NCBI GenBank assembly: GCA_021287075.1
Contig: JAJTBD010000008.1
Span: forward strand, 62,001-126,000
DNA: 64,000 bases
Direction of reading: 5' to 3'
From: Micrococcales bacterium
GTDB taxonomy: Bacteria; Actinomycetota; Actinomycetes; Actinomycetales; Dermatophilaceae
Positions 9,804 through 18,626 of the stretch are shown piece by piece. The translations under genes and the position numbers were made by a program. The notes below the pieces were generated by a model. That model worked only from the letters and a program-made list of their open reading frames with translations, had not been told where the DNA came from and did not search any database. Positions within the stretch are counted from its first letter, which is position 1. Each line of letters begins with the position of its first letter.

Positions 9804-11318
9804 TCACTCGACGATCGCGTCGACGAAGACCTCGGGGTCGAAGGGCGCCAGGTCGTCGGGGCCTTCGCCGAGGCCGACGAGCTTGACCGGCACGCCGAGC
9901 TTGCGCTGGACGGCGACGACGATGCCGCCCTTGGCGGTGCCGTCGAGCTTGGTGAGCACGATGCCGGTGACGTCGACGACCTGCGAGAAGACCTCTGCCT
10001 GCTTGAGACCGTTCTGGCCGGTCGTGGCGTCGATGACGAGCAGGACCTCGTCGATGGGCGACTTCTTCTCGATGACGCGCTTGACCTTGGCCAGCTCGTC
10101 CATGAGGCCGACCTTGTTGTGCAGGCGGCCGGCGGTGTCGATGATCACGCAGTCGGCCTCGAGCTCCTGGGCCTGCGCGACGGCGTCGAAGGCCACGGCC
10201 GCGGGGTCGGCGCCGTCGCGGTCGGAGCGCACGACCGGCACACCCACGCGGGCGCCCCAGGTCTCGAGCTGGTCGGCGGCGGCGGCGCGGAAGGTGTCGG
10301 CCGCGCCCAGCACGACGTCGCGGTCGTTGGCGACGAGCACGCGGGCGAGCTTGCCCACGGTCGTGGTCTTGCCGGTGCCGTTGACGCCGACGACGAGCAT
10401 GCAGGCGGGGCGGTCGCCCATGCGGCTGGCCGCCAGGCCGCGGTCGAGCGAGGGGTCGACGAGCTCGAGCATGTCGGAGTAGAGCCAGTCGCGGGCGGTG
10501 TCGACATCGCTGGCGCCGTCGACGGCGACGTGGTGGCGCAGCCTGTCGACCAGCTCGGTCGTGGCCTCGACGCCGAGGTCGGCCTGGAGGAGGGTGTCCT
10601 CGACGTCCTCCCAGTCCTCCTCGGTGAGCTCGCCGGCGGCAAGCATCGACAGCAGGCTCTTGCCGATCGCGGTGTTGGAGCGGGCCAGCCGGGAGCGCAG
10701 GTTGTGCATGCGGTCGGCCGGAGCGGTGGGGGTGTCGACCTGCGGTGTGGGCTCGGCCTGCGGCTCGGGGGCCGCCTCGGGCTCGCTGAACTCGGGCTCG
10801 AGCTCGGGCTCTCGCGCCGGCGCGGGCTCCCGCTCGGGCGCGGACGCGGGCTCGACCTCGGGTGCCGGCTCGGGCTCGAGGCCCGGCTCGGTCTCAAGCC
10901 CGGTCTCCTCGGTCTCGAGTCCCGGCGCGATGTCTGCCTCGTCCTCGGGCGCGGGCGGCAGCACATAGACGTCGGGCTCGCGCAGCTCGCGGGAGCGGTC
11001 CTCGACCGAGGGGGCCGCCTCGCCCCCGACGCGGGTGTCATCGGTGGGCAGCGCGGTCGCGGTGTCCTCGCCCGTCGGACGGGACGGGGTGGGCGCGGGC
11101 CGCTGCGGCCTGGCCGGGGCGCTCGCGCCGCGGTCGAGCACGATCGTGCCGTCGCGGTGGTCCTTGGTGCCACGTGGGCGCTGCACGGGCGGCTGCGTGC
11201 GTGGCGGCAGCTCCTTGGTCTTGCCCTTGGGGCCGCGCAGCAGCCCGACCGTGAGGCCGACGAGGGCGACGGCGATGGTCACCCCGACGGCGATGTACTC
11301 CCAGAGCTCGTTGATCAC
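9804..11318 (-). CDS. ftsY: signal recognition particle receptor FtsY
   Basis: A 504-residue SRP receptor GTPase. An N-terminal membrane segment (about 4-27, IAVGVTIAVALVGLTVGLL) is followed by a long acidic, Pro/Glu-rich A region to about 200, then the NG domain: GVNGTGKTT near 311, DTFRAAAADQLETW, DTAGRLHNK and TKLDGTAKGG. All GTPase motifs are intact. The long A region is common in actinobacteria. It pairs with Ffh (979-2598). It lies downstream of smc on the same strand, the usual smc-ftsY-ffh neighbourhood. Confidence 0.97.
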   Translation of the reverse strand: MINELWEYIAVGVTIAVALVGLTVGLLRGPKGKTKELPPRTQPPVQRPRGTKDHRDGTIVLDRGASAPARPQRPAPTPSRPTGEDTATALPTDDTRVGGEAAPSVEDRSRELREPDVYVLPPAPEDEADIAPGLETEETGLETEPGLEPEPAPEVEPASAPEREPAPAREPELEPEFSEPEAAPEPQAEPTPQVDTPTAPADRMHNLRSRLARSNTAIGKSLLSMLAAGELTEEDWEDVEDTLLQADLGVEATTELVDRLRHHVAVDGASDVDTARDWLYSDMLELVDPSLDRGLAASRMGDRPACMLVVGVNGTGKTTTVGKLARVLVANDRDVVLGAADTFRAAAADQLETWGARVGVPVVRSDRDGADPAAVAFDAVAQAQELEADCVIIDTAGRLHNKVGLMDELAKVKRVIEKKSPIDEVLLVIDATTGQNGLKQAEVFSQVVDVTGIVLTKLDGTAKGGIVVAVQRKLGVPVKLVGLGEGPDDLAPFDPEVFVDAIVE

Positions 11319-11402
11319 CGGCTCATTGTCTCAGGGGCGCGGAGTGGGGCACAAAAGCCGGCGGTGCCGAGCGCGGGCACGGCCGCAGCGGGCGCCGCGT
11401 GG

Positions 11403-11696
11403 TCAGCGCGCGGTGAGCGAGGTGTCGGCGGCGCGGGTGTCGAGCTCGGCGGTGTCCTCGACCTCGATGTCGGCCTCGGGGTCGGGCTCGGAGCCGATCC
11501 GCTGCCGGCGGCGGGCCGCGATCGCCTGGGTGCGCTCGGCCGCCCGCTGGGTGCGCTCGCGCGCGGCGTCGACGACGCCCTCCCCCTCGGTGGTCAGGAG
11601 TGCTCGGCCGTCGCGACGGGCGGGGATGGCGACCAGTGCCACCACGACCAGGGCGAGGGCGACACAGAAGAGCATCCCGAAGACGACAGACACCAT
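11403..11696 (-). CDS. small membrane protein
   Basis: 97 residues: one N-terminal membrane segment (about 2-25, VVFGMLFCVALALVVVALVAI), then a basic helical stretch AARERTQRAAERTQAIAARRRQR and an acidic tail (SEPDPEADIEVEDTAELD). This suggests a single-pass inner-membrane protein with a cytosolic tail. It sits between smc and ftsY. I do not recognise a family. The start could be ATG 11696 or the GTG immediately after it. Confidence 0.6.
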   Translation of the reverse strand: MVSVVFGMLFCVALALVVVALVAIPARRDGRALLTTEGEGVVDAARERTQRAAERTQAIAARRRQRIGSEPDPEADIEVEDTAELDTRAADTSLTAR

Positions 11697-11741
11697 GCAT
11701 TCAGCCTACGGCCACATGGGCGCTCAGCCCCGGCGACACCC

Positions 11742-11771
11742 CGCCACGCCGGTCTTGTGCCCGGCGTGGCG
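11742..11771 (-). terminator. hairpin downstream of smc
   Basis: 11-bp arms (11742-11752 and 11761-11771, CGCCACGCCGG and its complement) around an 8-base loop, 18 bp beyond the smc stop. No T run, as is common for actinobacterial terminators. Confidence 0.55.
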
Positions 11772-11789
11772 CGCTAAGGGGGGTCGTGC

Positions 11790-14700
11790 TCAGGCGGGCT
11801 GGGCGGCGACGTCGCGCAGGCGCTGGCTGACCACGGTCGAGATGCCGTCGCCGCGCATGGAGACGCCATAGAGCGCGTCGGCGACCTCCATCGTCTTCTT
11901 CTGGTGGGTGATGACGATGAGCTGGCTGGAGTCGCGCAGCTCCTCGAAGAGGGTGATCAGGCGGCCGAGGTTGGCGTCATCGAGCGCGGCCTCGACCTCG
12001 TCCATGATGTAGAACGGGCTCGGGCGAGCCTTGAAGATGGAGACCAGCAGCGCCACGGCGACCAGCGAGCGCTCGCCACCGGAGAGCAGCGAGAGCCGCT
12101 TGATCTTCTTGCCGGGCGGGCGGGCCTCGACCTCGATGCCGGTGGTGAGCATGTTGTCGGGGTCGGTCAGCGTCAGCCGGCCCTCACCGCCGGGGAAGAG
12201 CCGCGAGAAGACGCCCTCGAACTGGGCTGCGGTGTCGGCGAAGGCCTCGGCGAAGACCCGCTCCACGCGCTCGTCGACCTCGCGGACGATGTCGAGCAGG
12301 TCGCGCTTGGACTTCTTGAGGTCCTCCAGCTGCTCGGTGAGGAAGGAATGACGCTCCTCCAGCGCGGCATACTCCTCGAGCGCGAGCGGGTTGACCTTGC
12401 CCAGCGCGTTCATCGAGCGCTCGGCCTTGCGCAGCCGCTTCTCCTGGGCCTCGCGCACGAATGCCGCGGGCTCGGGCAGCTCTTCGTCGCTCTTGTCGAC
12501 GTCGTCGGGCCCCTTGATATAGGGGATCAGCTGGTGCGGGCCGTAGTCCTCGACGAGCACCTCGGGGTCGATGCCGAGCTCCTCGATCGACTTCTGCTGG
12601 AGCTGCTCGATGCGCAGGACCTGCTGCGCGCGGGCGACCTCGTCGCGGTGGACGCTGTCGGTCAGCTCGCGCAGCTCGTCCTGGAGGACGCCCATGTCCT
12701 TGCGGACGACCGACAGGGCGCCCTCGCGCTCGGAGCGCGCCTGCTCGGCGTGCAGCCTGGCCTGGCCCGCGGCGTCCCTCGCCTGCGCGATGCGCTCGAC
12801 GGCGTATGCCGCGCCGGCCCGGACCGCCTCGGCGATCTCGGCCTCGCGCTTGCGCCGTGCCTGGCGGGCGGCGAGCCGCTCCCGGGCGGCGATCTCGTTG
12901 CGGGCGGCACCCTCGAGGGAGTCGGCCCGGCCGTGCAGGGCGCGGGCCCGCTCCTCCTTGGTGCGCAGGCTCAGGCGCACCTCGGTCTCGCGGGTGCGGG
13001 CCTGGCTGGCCTCCAGCTCGAGGCGGTCGCGGTCGTCGGTGGAGGGCTCATCGGACTCGGCGGGCTCGGCGCTGGCGGCGTCGAGGCGCTCGGTCAGCGC
13101 CGCAAGCTCGGACTCGTCGGTGGCCAGCTGGGCTCGGGCGGCCTCGATGGCCTGCTCGGTGCGCTGGGCCTCGGCGCGGGCGGTGCGGACCGACGCCCCG
13201 AGCTGGCCGAGCCGCTCGGCGACTGCCGACATGCGGGCGTCGGACTCGTTGAGCTGCTCCAGCGCGCCGTCGACCTCGTCGGCCGCGGCCTGGTGGCGCT
13301 CCTCCAGCGCCACGAGAGCGAACTTGGCCTGCTCACCGCGGCGGGTGGCGTCCTCGACCACGGCGCGCGCCTCGTCGACGGCAGACTGGATCTCGAGGAG
13401 GGAGGGGGCGGCGCTGCTGCCGCCGCGGACGAAGCCGGGGCCGAAGACATCCCCGTCGGCGGTGACGGCCGTGATGCCCTCGCCGCCCGCGGCAAGCGTC
13501 GTGGCTGCGGCCGCGTCGGGGACGATCGCGACCCGCTCGAGCATGCGGGCCACGGCCGGGGCGAGGGAGTCGGGCGCGGTCACGACGTCGAGGGCCCAGC
13601 GGGCGCCGTCGGAGAGCGCGGGCCACGTGGAGCGGTCGACGGCGCCGGCGGTGGCGCCGACGAGCAGGGCGGCGCGGCCGGCGTCCTCCTCGCGCAGGGT
13701 CTCCAGGGCGCGGGCGGCCTTCTCGACCGAGCCGACGGCGAGGGCGTCGGAGGCCCACCCGAGGGCGGCGGCCACAGCCGCCTCGTGACCGTGCTCGACC
13801 GTGAGCAGGGCCGAGACGCTGCCCTCGATGCCGTGCTCGGGCCGGCCTGCGGCCAGCAGGGTGGCGGCGCCGTCCTTGCGGGTCAGGCTCAGCTCGAGCG
13901 CCTCGACCCGGGCGGCGCTGGTGGTGCGGTCACGCTCGGCGGTGCGCTCGGCCTCGCGCAGCTGCTCGACCTCGGCCTCGATCTCGGCGAGCCGGGCCTC
14001 GGCGACCTCGTAGGCGTTGTCGAGGCCCTCCTCGCCCTCCTCGTCCTGGGCGACGGTCGACTCGAGCGTGGCGAACTCGCGCTCGGCCTCGGCGGCGCGG
14101 GCCAGCGATGCCTCGACGATGCCCTGGAGCCGGCCGATCTCGGCCTCGCCGGCCTCGATGCGGCTGCGGCGGGCGCCGACCTGGCCGGCGAGCTTGGCCA
14201 GGCCCTCGCGCCGGTCGGCGGCGGCGCGGGCGAGCGCGGACAGCCGCTGCTGCTCGTCGGCGAAGGCCTGCTCGGCGGCGCCGCGTGCCTCGACGGCGGC
14301 GGAGAGCTGCTGCTGGATCTGCTCGATCTCGGCCTTGAGCGCGTCCTCGGCCCTGCGGGCCTCGGCGGCCTGGGCGCGCAGCTGCTCGGGGTCGCGGCCG
14401 GTGGTGGTCTCCTCCTGGGTGTCCTCCGAGAGCAGGCGCACCCGCTCGCTGGCGACGTTGACGGTCGACTCGAGCCGGTCGCGCAGCGACTGGAGCGCGA
14501 AGGCGCGCTCCTGGGCGCGGGTGAGCTCCGGGGCGGCCTCGGCGGCCTCCGCCTCGAGGCGGCCGAGGGTGGCGCGCAGGTCGGCCAGCCCCTCCTCGAC
14601 CTCGGTGCGCCGGGCGAGCAGCGCGGACTCGTCGGCCTGCTCCTGCTCGAGGGTGGAGGTCAGCTGGACGAGGTCGTCGGCGACCAGCCGCAGGCGCGCG

Positions 14701-15371
14701 TCGCGGACCTCGGCCTGGATGAGCGCGGCCTTGCGGGCGGTCTCGGCCTGGCGGCCGAGGGGGCCGAGCTGGCGGCGGATCTCGCTGGTGAGGTCGGCGA
14801 CGCGGGTGAGGTTGCCCTCCATCTGCTCCAGCTTGCGCAGCGCCTTCTCCTTGCGCTTGCGGTGCTTGAGGACGCCTGCGGCCTCCTCGATGAAGCCGCG
14901 TCGCTCCTCGGGCGTGGCGCGCAGCACGGTGTCGAGCTGGCCCTGGCCGACGATGACGTGCATCTCCCGGCCGATGCCGCTATCGGAGAGGAGCTCCTGC
15001 ACATCGAGCAGGCGGCAGGAGGTGCCGTTGATCGCGTATTCGGAGCCGCCGTTGCGGAACATCGTCCGCGAGATGGTGACCTCGGTGTAGTCGATGGGCA
15101 GGGCGCCGTCGGTGTTGTCGATCGTCAGGGCGACCTCTGCGCGCCCGAGCGGCGCGCGGCCGGCGGTGCCGGCGAAGATGACGTCCTCCATCTTGCCGCC
15201 GCGCAGCGACTTGGCGCCCTGCTCGCCCATCACCCAGGCGAGGGCGTCGACGACATTGGACTTGCCCGAGCCGTTGGGCCCGACGATGCACGTGATGCCG
15301 GGCTCGAGCCGCAGCGAGGTCGCCGAGGCGAAGGACTTGAAGCCCTTGAGCGTCAGGCTCTTGACGTACAC
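11790..15371 (-). CDS. smc: chromosome segregation protein SMC
   Basis: Full-length 1193-residue SMC ATPase that organises the chromosome as a dimer with ScpA and ScpB (not in the window). Walker A GPNGSGKS near 32-39, signature motif LSLLSGGERSL near 1090 and Walker B FYIMDEVEAALDDAN near 1120. Two long coiled coils rich in Glu, Ala and Arg flank a hinge at about 515-655 (HGIEGSVSALLTVE, FVRGG). The start codon is GTG at 15371, beginning YVKSLTLKGFKSFA. In many actinobacteria smc follows mutM closely; here about 8 kb of other genes intervene. Confidence 0.97.
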   Translation of the reverse strand: MYVKSLTLKGFKSFASATSLRLEPGITCIVGPNGSGKSNVVDALAWVMGEQGAKSLRGGKMEDVIFAGTAGRAPLGRAEVALTIDNTDGALPIDYTEVTISRTMFRNGGSEYAINGTSCRLLDVQELLSDSGIGREMHVIVGQGQLDTVLRATPEERRGFIEEAAGVLKHRKRKEKALRKLEQMEGNLTRVADLTSEIRRQLGPLGRQAETARKAALIQAEVRDARLRLVADDLVQLTSTLEQEQADESALLARRTEVEEGLADLRATLGRLEAEAAEAAPELTRAQERAFALQSLRDRLESTVNVASERVRLLSEDTQEETTTGRDPEQLRAQAAEARRAEDALKAEIEQIQQQLSAAVEARGAAEQAFADEQQRLSALARAAADRREGLAKLAGQVGARRSRIEAGEAEIGRLQGIVEASLARAAEAEREFATLESTVAQDEEGEEGLDNAYEVAEARLAEIEAEVEQLREAERTAERDRTTSAARVEALELSLTRKDGAATLLAAGRPEHGIEGSVSALLTVEHGHEAAVAAALGWASDALAVGSVEKAARALETLREEDAGRAALLVGATAGAVDRSTWPALSDGARWALDVVTAPDSLAPAVARMLERVAIVPDAAAATTLAAGGEGITAVTADGDVFGPGFVRGGSSAAPSLLEIQSAVDEARAVVEDATRRGEQAKFALVALEERHQAAADEVDGALEQLNESDARMSAVAERLGQLGASVRTARAEAQRTEQAIEAARAQLATDESELAALTERLDAASAEPAESDEPSTDDRDRLELEASQARTRETEVRLSLRTKEERARALHGRADSLEGAARNEIAARERLAARQARRKREAEIAEAVRAGAAYAVERIAQARDAAGQARLHAEQARSEREGALSVVRKDMGVLQDELRELTDSVHRDEVARAQQVLRIEQLQQKSIEELGIDPEVLVEDYGPHQLIPYIKGPDDVDKSDEELPEPAAFVREAQEKRLRKAERSMNALGKVNPLALEEYAALEERHSFLTEQLEDLKKSKRDLLDIVREVDERVERVFAEAFADTAAQFEGVFSRLFPGGEGRLTLTDPDNMLTTGIEVEARPPGKKIKRLSLLSGGERSLVAVALLVSIFKARPSPFYIMDEVEAALDDANLGRLITLFEELRDSSQLIVITHQKKTMEVADALYGVSMRGDGISTVVSQRLRDVAAQPA

Positions 15372-15490
15372 GAGCGCGGTGCCCTCTCGGCAGCGGGGAC
15401 GATGATCGCCCGCCAGCCTACCTGCGGGTCTGGGCCGTCCCGCTCACCTGACCGCCGCGGTGGGTCGAGTGGCAGATGTGGCTCGTGGGG

Positions 15491-15832
15491 CTAGTGGGAG
15501 TCGGTCGCCTCGGCCGCGATCTGCTCGTGGTGGTGGATCACCTCGGCGATGATGAAGCCGAGGAACTTCTCGGCGAAGACGGGGTCGAGACCGGACTCCT
15601 CGGCCAGCCTCCGCAGCCGGGCGATCTGGCGCTCCTCGCGGGCCGGGTCGGCGGGCGGCAACTGGGTGCGGGCCTTGAGCTCGCCGACCTGCTGGGTGCA
15701 CTTGAAGCGCTCGGCGAGCAGGTGCACCAGCGCCGCGTCGATGTTGTCGATGCTCGTGCGCAGCCGCAGCAGCTCCGGCGGCAGGTCGCTCCCCTGCGGC
15801 TCGGCGGATCGGTGCACACCCTGGTCGCTCAC
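15491..15832 (-). CDS. chorismate mutase, AroQ type
   Basis: 113 residues from GTG 15832. All-helical AroQ-class chorismate mutase converting chorismate to prephenate for Phe and Tyr synthesis. The core reads LLRLRTSIDNIDAALVHLLAERF, CTQQVGELKA, PPADPAREERQIARLRRLA and EKFLGFIIAEVIHHHE, with the Arg, Lys and Glu/Gln active-site positions of the family. The N-terminal 18 residues look disordered. It is preceded by the hairpin 15861-15901, which insulates it from the esterase gene, so it likely has its own promoter. Confidence 0.88.
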   Translation of the reverse strand: MSDQGVHRSAEPQGSDLPPELLRLRTSIDNIDAALVHLLAERFKCTQQVGELKARTQLPPADPAREERQIARLRRLAEESGLDPVFAEKFLGFIIAEVIHHHEQIAAEATDSH

Positions 15833-15860
15833 GGCACCAAATCTATGCCGACCAGGCAGG

Positions 15861-15901
15861 GGTATGCCGCCGCGCCCGGATGGCGGGCACGGCGGCATAC
15901 C
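15861..15901 (-). terminator. GGTATGCCGC-type hairpin terminator
   Basis: 12-bp perfect arms (15861-15872 and 15890-15901) continue after one mismatch into a 5-bp inner stem around loop GATGG. It lies between the esterase stop (15931) and the aroQ start (15832), both minus strand. Each arm is a copy of the iterated decamer GGTATGCCGC. Confidence 0.6.
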
Positions 15902-15930
15902 TCGTGGTCGGCTCCGGGGCCGGCTGCCTC

Positions 15931-17337
15931 CTAGAGCTGGCAGCCGTTGACCAGGTCGCCACTCGTCGGGCGCGGGTAGGTCGCGTCGGCGGGCGGCGCG
16001 ACCCCCTTCTCGACCCAGGAGGTGAGCAGGTCGAAGGAGCTGCGGGCGCACGGCAGCAGCGGCCGGATCGTGGTGGGCGCGAGGGCCATCAGGCCGTCGG
16101 TGTGGGTGCCGCCCTCGATGCGGTAGTAGCGGTGCAGGGCACCGGAGCCGGCCTGGTCCACCACCTTGTCGTAGACGTCGGAGTCGGTGCGGATCGGCAG
16201 GAGCGCGTCGAGCGTGCCGTGGATGGTGATCATCGGCTTGCCGATGGCACCGGTGTTCTCGACGCGCTTCACGGCGGCCTGGGCCTGGGGGCGCTTGGAG
16301 TAGTCGTAGTCGGCGTCGCAGTTGGGAGTACCGCTGGTGCAGAAGGGAACTCCCGCCTGGAGGTCGCCGTCCCAGGTCGGGTCGAGCTCCTCGCGGTAGG
16401 TGCGCTGGGTGAAGTCCCAGTAGTAGTTGTAGTGGAAGTCCCAGAGGAACTCGCTGCCCGGCTCGAAGCCCGCGGCGATCATCGCGTCGTGGGCGGCCTG
16501 GTCGCCGGTCGCCTTGTAGGGCGGGTAGTTCTTCAGCGACGTGGGCAGATAGGTGAACAGGTTGGGCCCGTCGGCACGGAAGAGCGTGCCCTCCCAGTCG
16601 ACACCGCCGTCATAGAGGTCGGGGCGGTTCTCCAGCTGCCAGCGGGTGAGGTAGCCGCCGTTGGAGATGCCCATCATGTAGGTGCGGTTGGGCTTCTTGG
16701 CATAGACCCGCTTGGCGACGGCCTTGGTGGCCTCGGCCAGCTGGGTCACGCGCGTGTGCCACTCGGCGATCGCGTCGCCGGGCTCGACTCCGTCCTTGAA
16801 GAACTCCGGGCCCATGTTGCCCTTGTCGGTCGAGGCGAAGGCGTAGCCCTGGCCCAGCACCCAGTCGCTGAAGATGTAGTCGTTGGCGTACTGCCCGCGC
16901 ACGCCGGGCGCGCCGGAGATGACGACCTTGCCGTTCCAGTCGTCCGGGAAGCGCATGACGAACTGGCTGTCGTGGTTCCAGCCGTGGGTGGTGTTGAACT
17001 TCGAGGTGTCGGGGAAGTAGCCGTCGACCTGGATGCCGGGCACGCCCGTCGGGTTGGTCGTGCCGGCGACGTGCAGACCCGACCAGTGGGCGGTGTCGGT
17101 GTGCCCGGTCTTGGTGGTGCCGGCGGTGGTGAGGTCGTCGAGGCAGGAGACGACCTGCTTCTCGGCACCGGGGACGGCGATCTTGGCCTGGCGGGCGCAG
17201 TGGCCCACCTTGTCGGGTGTGGATGGCTTGTCGGCGCTGGCGGGAGCGGCGACGGTGACCCCGGCGACGAGCGCGAGGGCGGCGGAGGTCGTGAGGGCGC
17301 CGGCGAGGCGGCGGCGGGACGTCGTTGTCTGGCGCAT
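15931..17337 (-). CDS. secreted alpha/beta hydrolase, esterase-like
   Basis: About 468 residues from ATG 17337, chosen because AAGGAT lies 9 bases upstream; an open frame continues 9 codons further. Signal peptide with RRR n-region and core LAGALTTSAALALVAGVTVAAPASA. The mature enzyme shows the nucleophile elbow GISNGGY, a likely Asp region TIHGTLDALLPI, and the likely catalytic His in GGTHTDGL. Six or so Cys suggest disulfides. The layout recalls tannase/feruloyl esterases and 3-hydroxybutyrate-oligomer hydrolases; I cannot choose between them. Monocistronic: hairpins lie on both sides. Confidence 0.75.
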   Translation of the reverse strand: MRQTTTSRRRLAGALTTSAALALVAGVTVAAPASADKPSTPDKVGHCARQAKIAVPGAEKQVVSCLDDLTTAGTTKTGHTDTAHWSGLHVAGTTNPTGVPGIQVDGYFPDTSKFNTTHGWNHDSQFVMRFPDDWNGKVVISGAPGVRGQYANDYIFSDWVLGQGYAFASTDKGNMGPEFFKDGVEPGDAIAEWHTRVTQLAEATKAVAKRVYAKKPNRTYMMGISNGGYLTRWQLENRPDLYDGGVDWEGTLFRADGPNLFTYLPTSLKNYPPYKATGDQAAHDAMIAAGFEPGSEFLWDFHYNYYWDFTQRTYREELDPTWDGDLQAGVPFCTSGTPNCDADYDYSKRPQAQAAVKRVENTGAIGKPMITIHGTLDALLPIRTDSDVYDKVVDQAGSGALHRYYRIEGGTHTDGLMALAPTTIRPLLPCARSSFDLLTSWVEKGVAPPADATYPRPTSGDLVNGCQL

Positions 17338-17393
17338 GGCGTGATCCTTCGCCGCGCGCGTCACCCGGCCAATGTGGGTGCGTCACACAAGCC

Positions 17394-17451
17394 GGTATGC
17401 CGCGGTGTGCGGCCGGCGCGCCGCCTCACCTGCGGTGCCACACGGCATACC
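17394..17451 (-). terminator. GGTATGCCG-type inverted repeat after the ABC operon
   Basis: Arms GGTATGCCG (17394-17402) and CGGCATACC (17443-17451), with partial further pairing (CGGTGTG against CCACA) inside. It begins 3 bp beyond the stop of the ABC permease gene, so it probably ends that operon. The same repeat family forms the hairpin at 15861-15901. Confidence 0.5.
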
Positions 17452-17453
17452 AC

Positions 17454-18626
17454 TCAGGCGCGGAGCGCCTCGGCGGGCTGCACTCGCGCAGCCGTGACTG
17501 CCGGGATGACACCGCCGAGGACTCCCCCGGCCATGCCTGCGGCCACGCCGATGGCGACCGTGCCCATACCAAGCGTTGGGACCCACTGCTTCCACAGGCA
17601 TACCCCCAGGATCACCCAGACGCCGAGAACCGCGCCGAGCACCCCAGCTGTGAGCCCGACCAGGCCCGCCTCCGCCAGGATCTGGCCGACTATCTGGCGG
17701 CGGCTCGCACCCAGGGCGCGTCGCATCCCGATCTCAGGGACTCGCTGCATCACGCTGAGCAGGATGAGGTTGCCGATGGCGAAGGTGCCAGCAACCAGGA
17801 CCACGGCGGCGGCGCCCGACGTGAGTGCCTTGACATCAGCGGAGACGTTCTGCCGGAGTCGGTCGGGAGACGGTGGCGCAGAGACGCGGAGTGCATGGGG
17901 AGCTGATGGGGAGAGCTGTAATGCGAGATTTGTGGCGACGGCCTGGGCGGCGCCGGGCCGGGTGACCACGATGGCGGCCTGGTCAGTGCGCGCGCTCGGG
18001 AGCACAACGTCGAATGACTGCGGCCCAAGGATGACCGCGGAGAGAAGTTGCGGCACGCGCTCCGCCGAGTCGACCACCCCTACGACAGTCACGACACCCT
18101 GGCCGACATACAACTGGGCACCTGGCCCGGCAATGCCCAGTCGGGCGGCGGCCGCGCGGCCGACAAGCGCAACCTGCCTGGGATATCGGGCGTCGATGTC
18201 ACTGAGCCGGTTGCCGCGGACCTGAGCCCCAGCAAGGTGAATGAGCTCTGGATCGATCCGGAGCACATCGATCTTTGTGGTCGGACCAGGCAGCAGCGCC
18301 TGGTCAGCGGCGGCAGACACCGCTGTGTCCCTGGCTGTCGCGTAGCGCGCCGCCCCGACCGCGCCGGTCAACGACGTGACGCTCCGGAGTCGCTCGCCGG
18401 TGATGAAGCCCTCGCCGGCAGCAATGTCCGGCGCAGAGGGAGTCACGGTGACGGTCGTCGCCGCCGCGATCGTGAACCGATCGTCCACTTGGCCAGCAAC
18501 GGTCTGGCCGATCCCGACCGCGAGCACGAATGCGCATGCTCCCAGCGCGACCCCCAGACCCTGGCTCAAAGTGCGCAGAGGTCTGGCTGCCAGGGTCGCC
18601 ATTGCCTCGCGCACGGTGTCTCTCAT
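17454..18626 (-). CDS. ABC transporter permease, MacB/FtsX type
   Basis: 390 residues. N-terminal membrane segment (about 20-44, LSQGLGVALGACAFVLAVGIG), a large extracytoplasmic domain of about 220 residues, then three membrane segments and the family-typical end PAVTAARVQPAEALRA. The conserved cytoplasmic piece QRVPEIGMRRALGASRRQIVGQIL is present. Such mechanotransmission permeases act with a LolD-like ATPase and often an adaptor, moving peptides or lipoproteins from the outer leaflet rather than across the cytoplasmic membrane. Overlaps the ATPase gene by 4 bp. Last gene of the operon 21476-17454. Confidence 0.88.
   Translation of the reverse strand: MRDTVREAMATLAARPLRTLSQGLGVALGACAFVLAVGIGQTVAGQVDDRFTIAAATTVTVTPSAPDIAAGEGFITGERLRSVTSLTGAVGAARYATARDTAVSAAADQALLPGPTTKIDVLRIDPELIHLAGAQVRGNRLSDIDARYPRQVALVGRAAAARLGIAGPGAQLYVGQGVVTVVGVVDSAERVPQLLSAVILGPQSFDVVLPSARTDQAAIVVTRPGAAQAVATNLALQLSPSAPHALRVSAPPSPDRLRQNVSADVKALTSGAAAVVLVAGTFAIGNLILLSVMQRVPEIGMRRALGASRRQIVGQILAEAGLVGLTAGVLGAVLGVWVILGVCLWKQWVPTLGMGTVAIGVAAGMAGGVLGGVIPAVTAARVQPAEALRA

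Noticed and set aside
11904..15494. A 1196-codon open frame antisense to smc
   Set aside because: Product of high GC3 in smc; composition is Gly/Leu/Val/Ala-skewed with no recognisable domain, while the smc frame has all ATPase motifs.
15861..15901. CRISPR-like repeat
   Set aside because: Two inverted copies, not direct repeats with spacers. No cas genes in the window.
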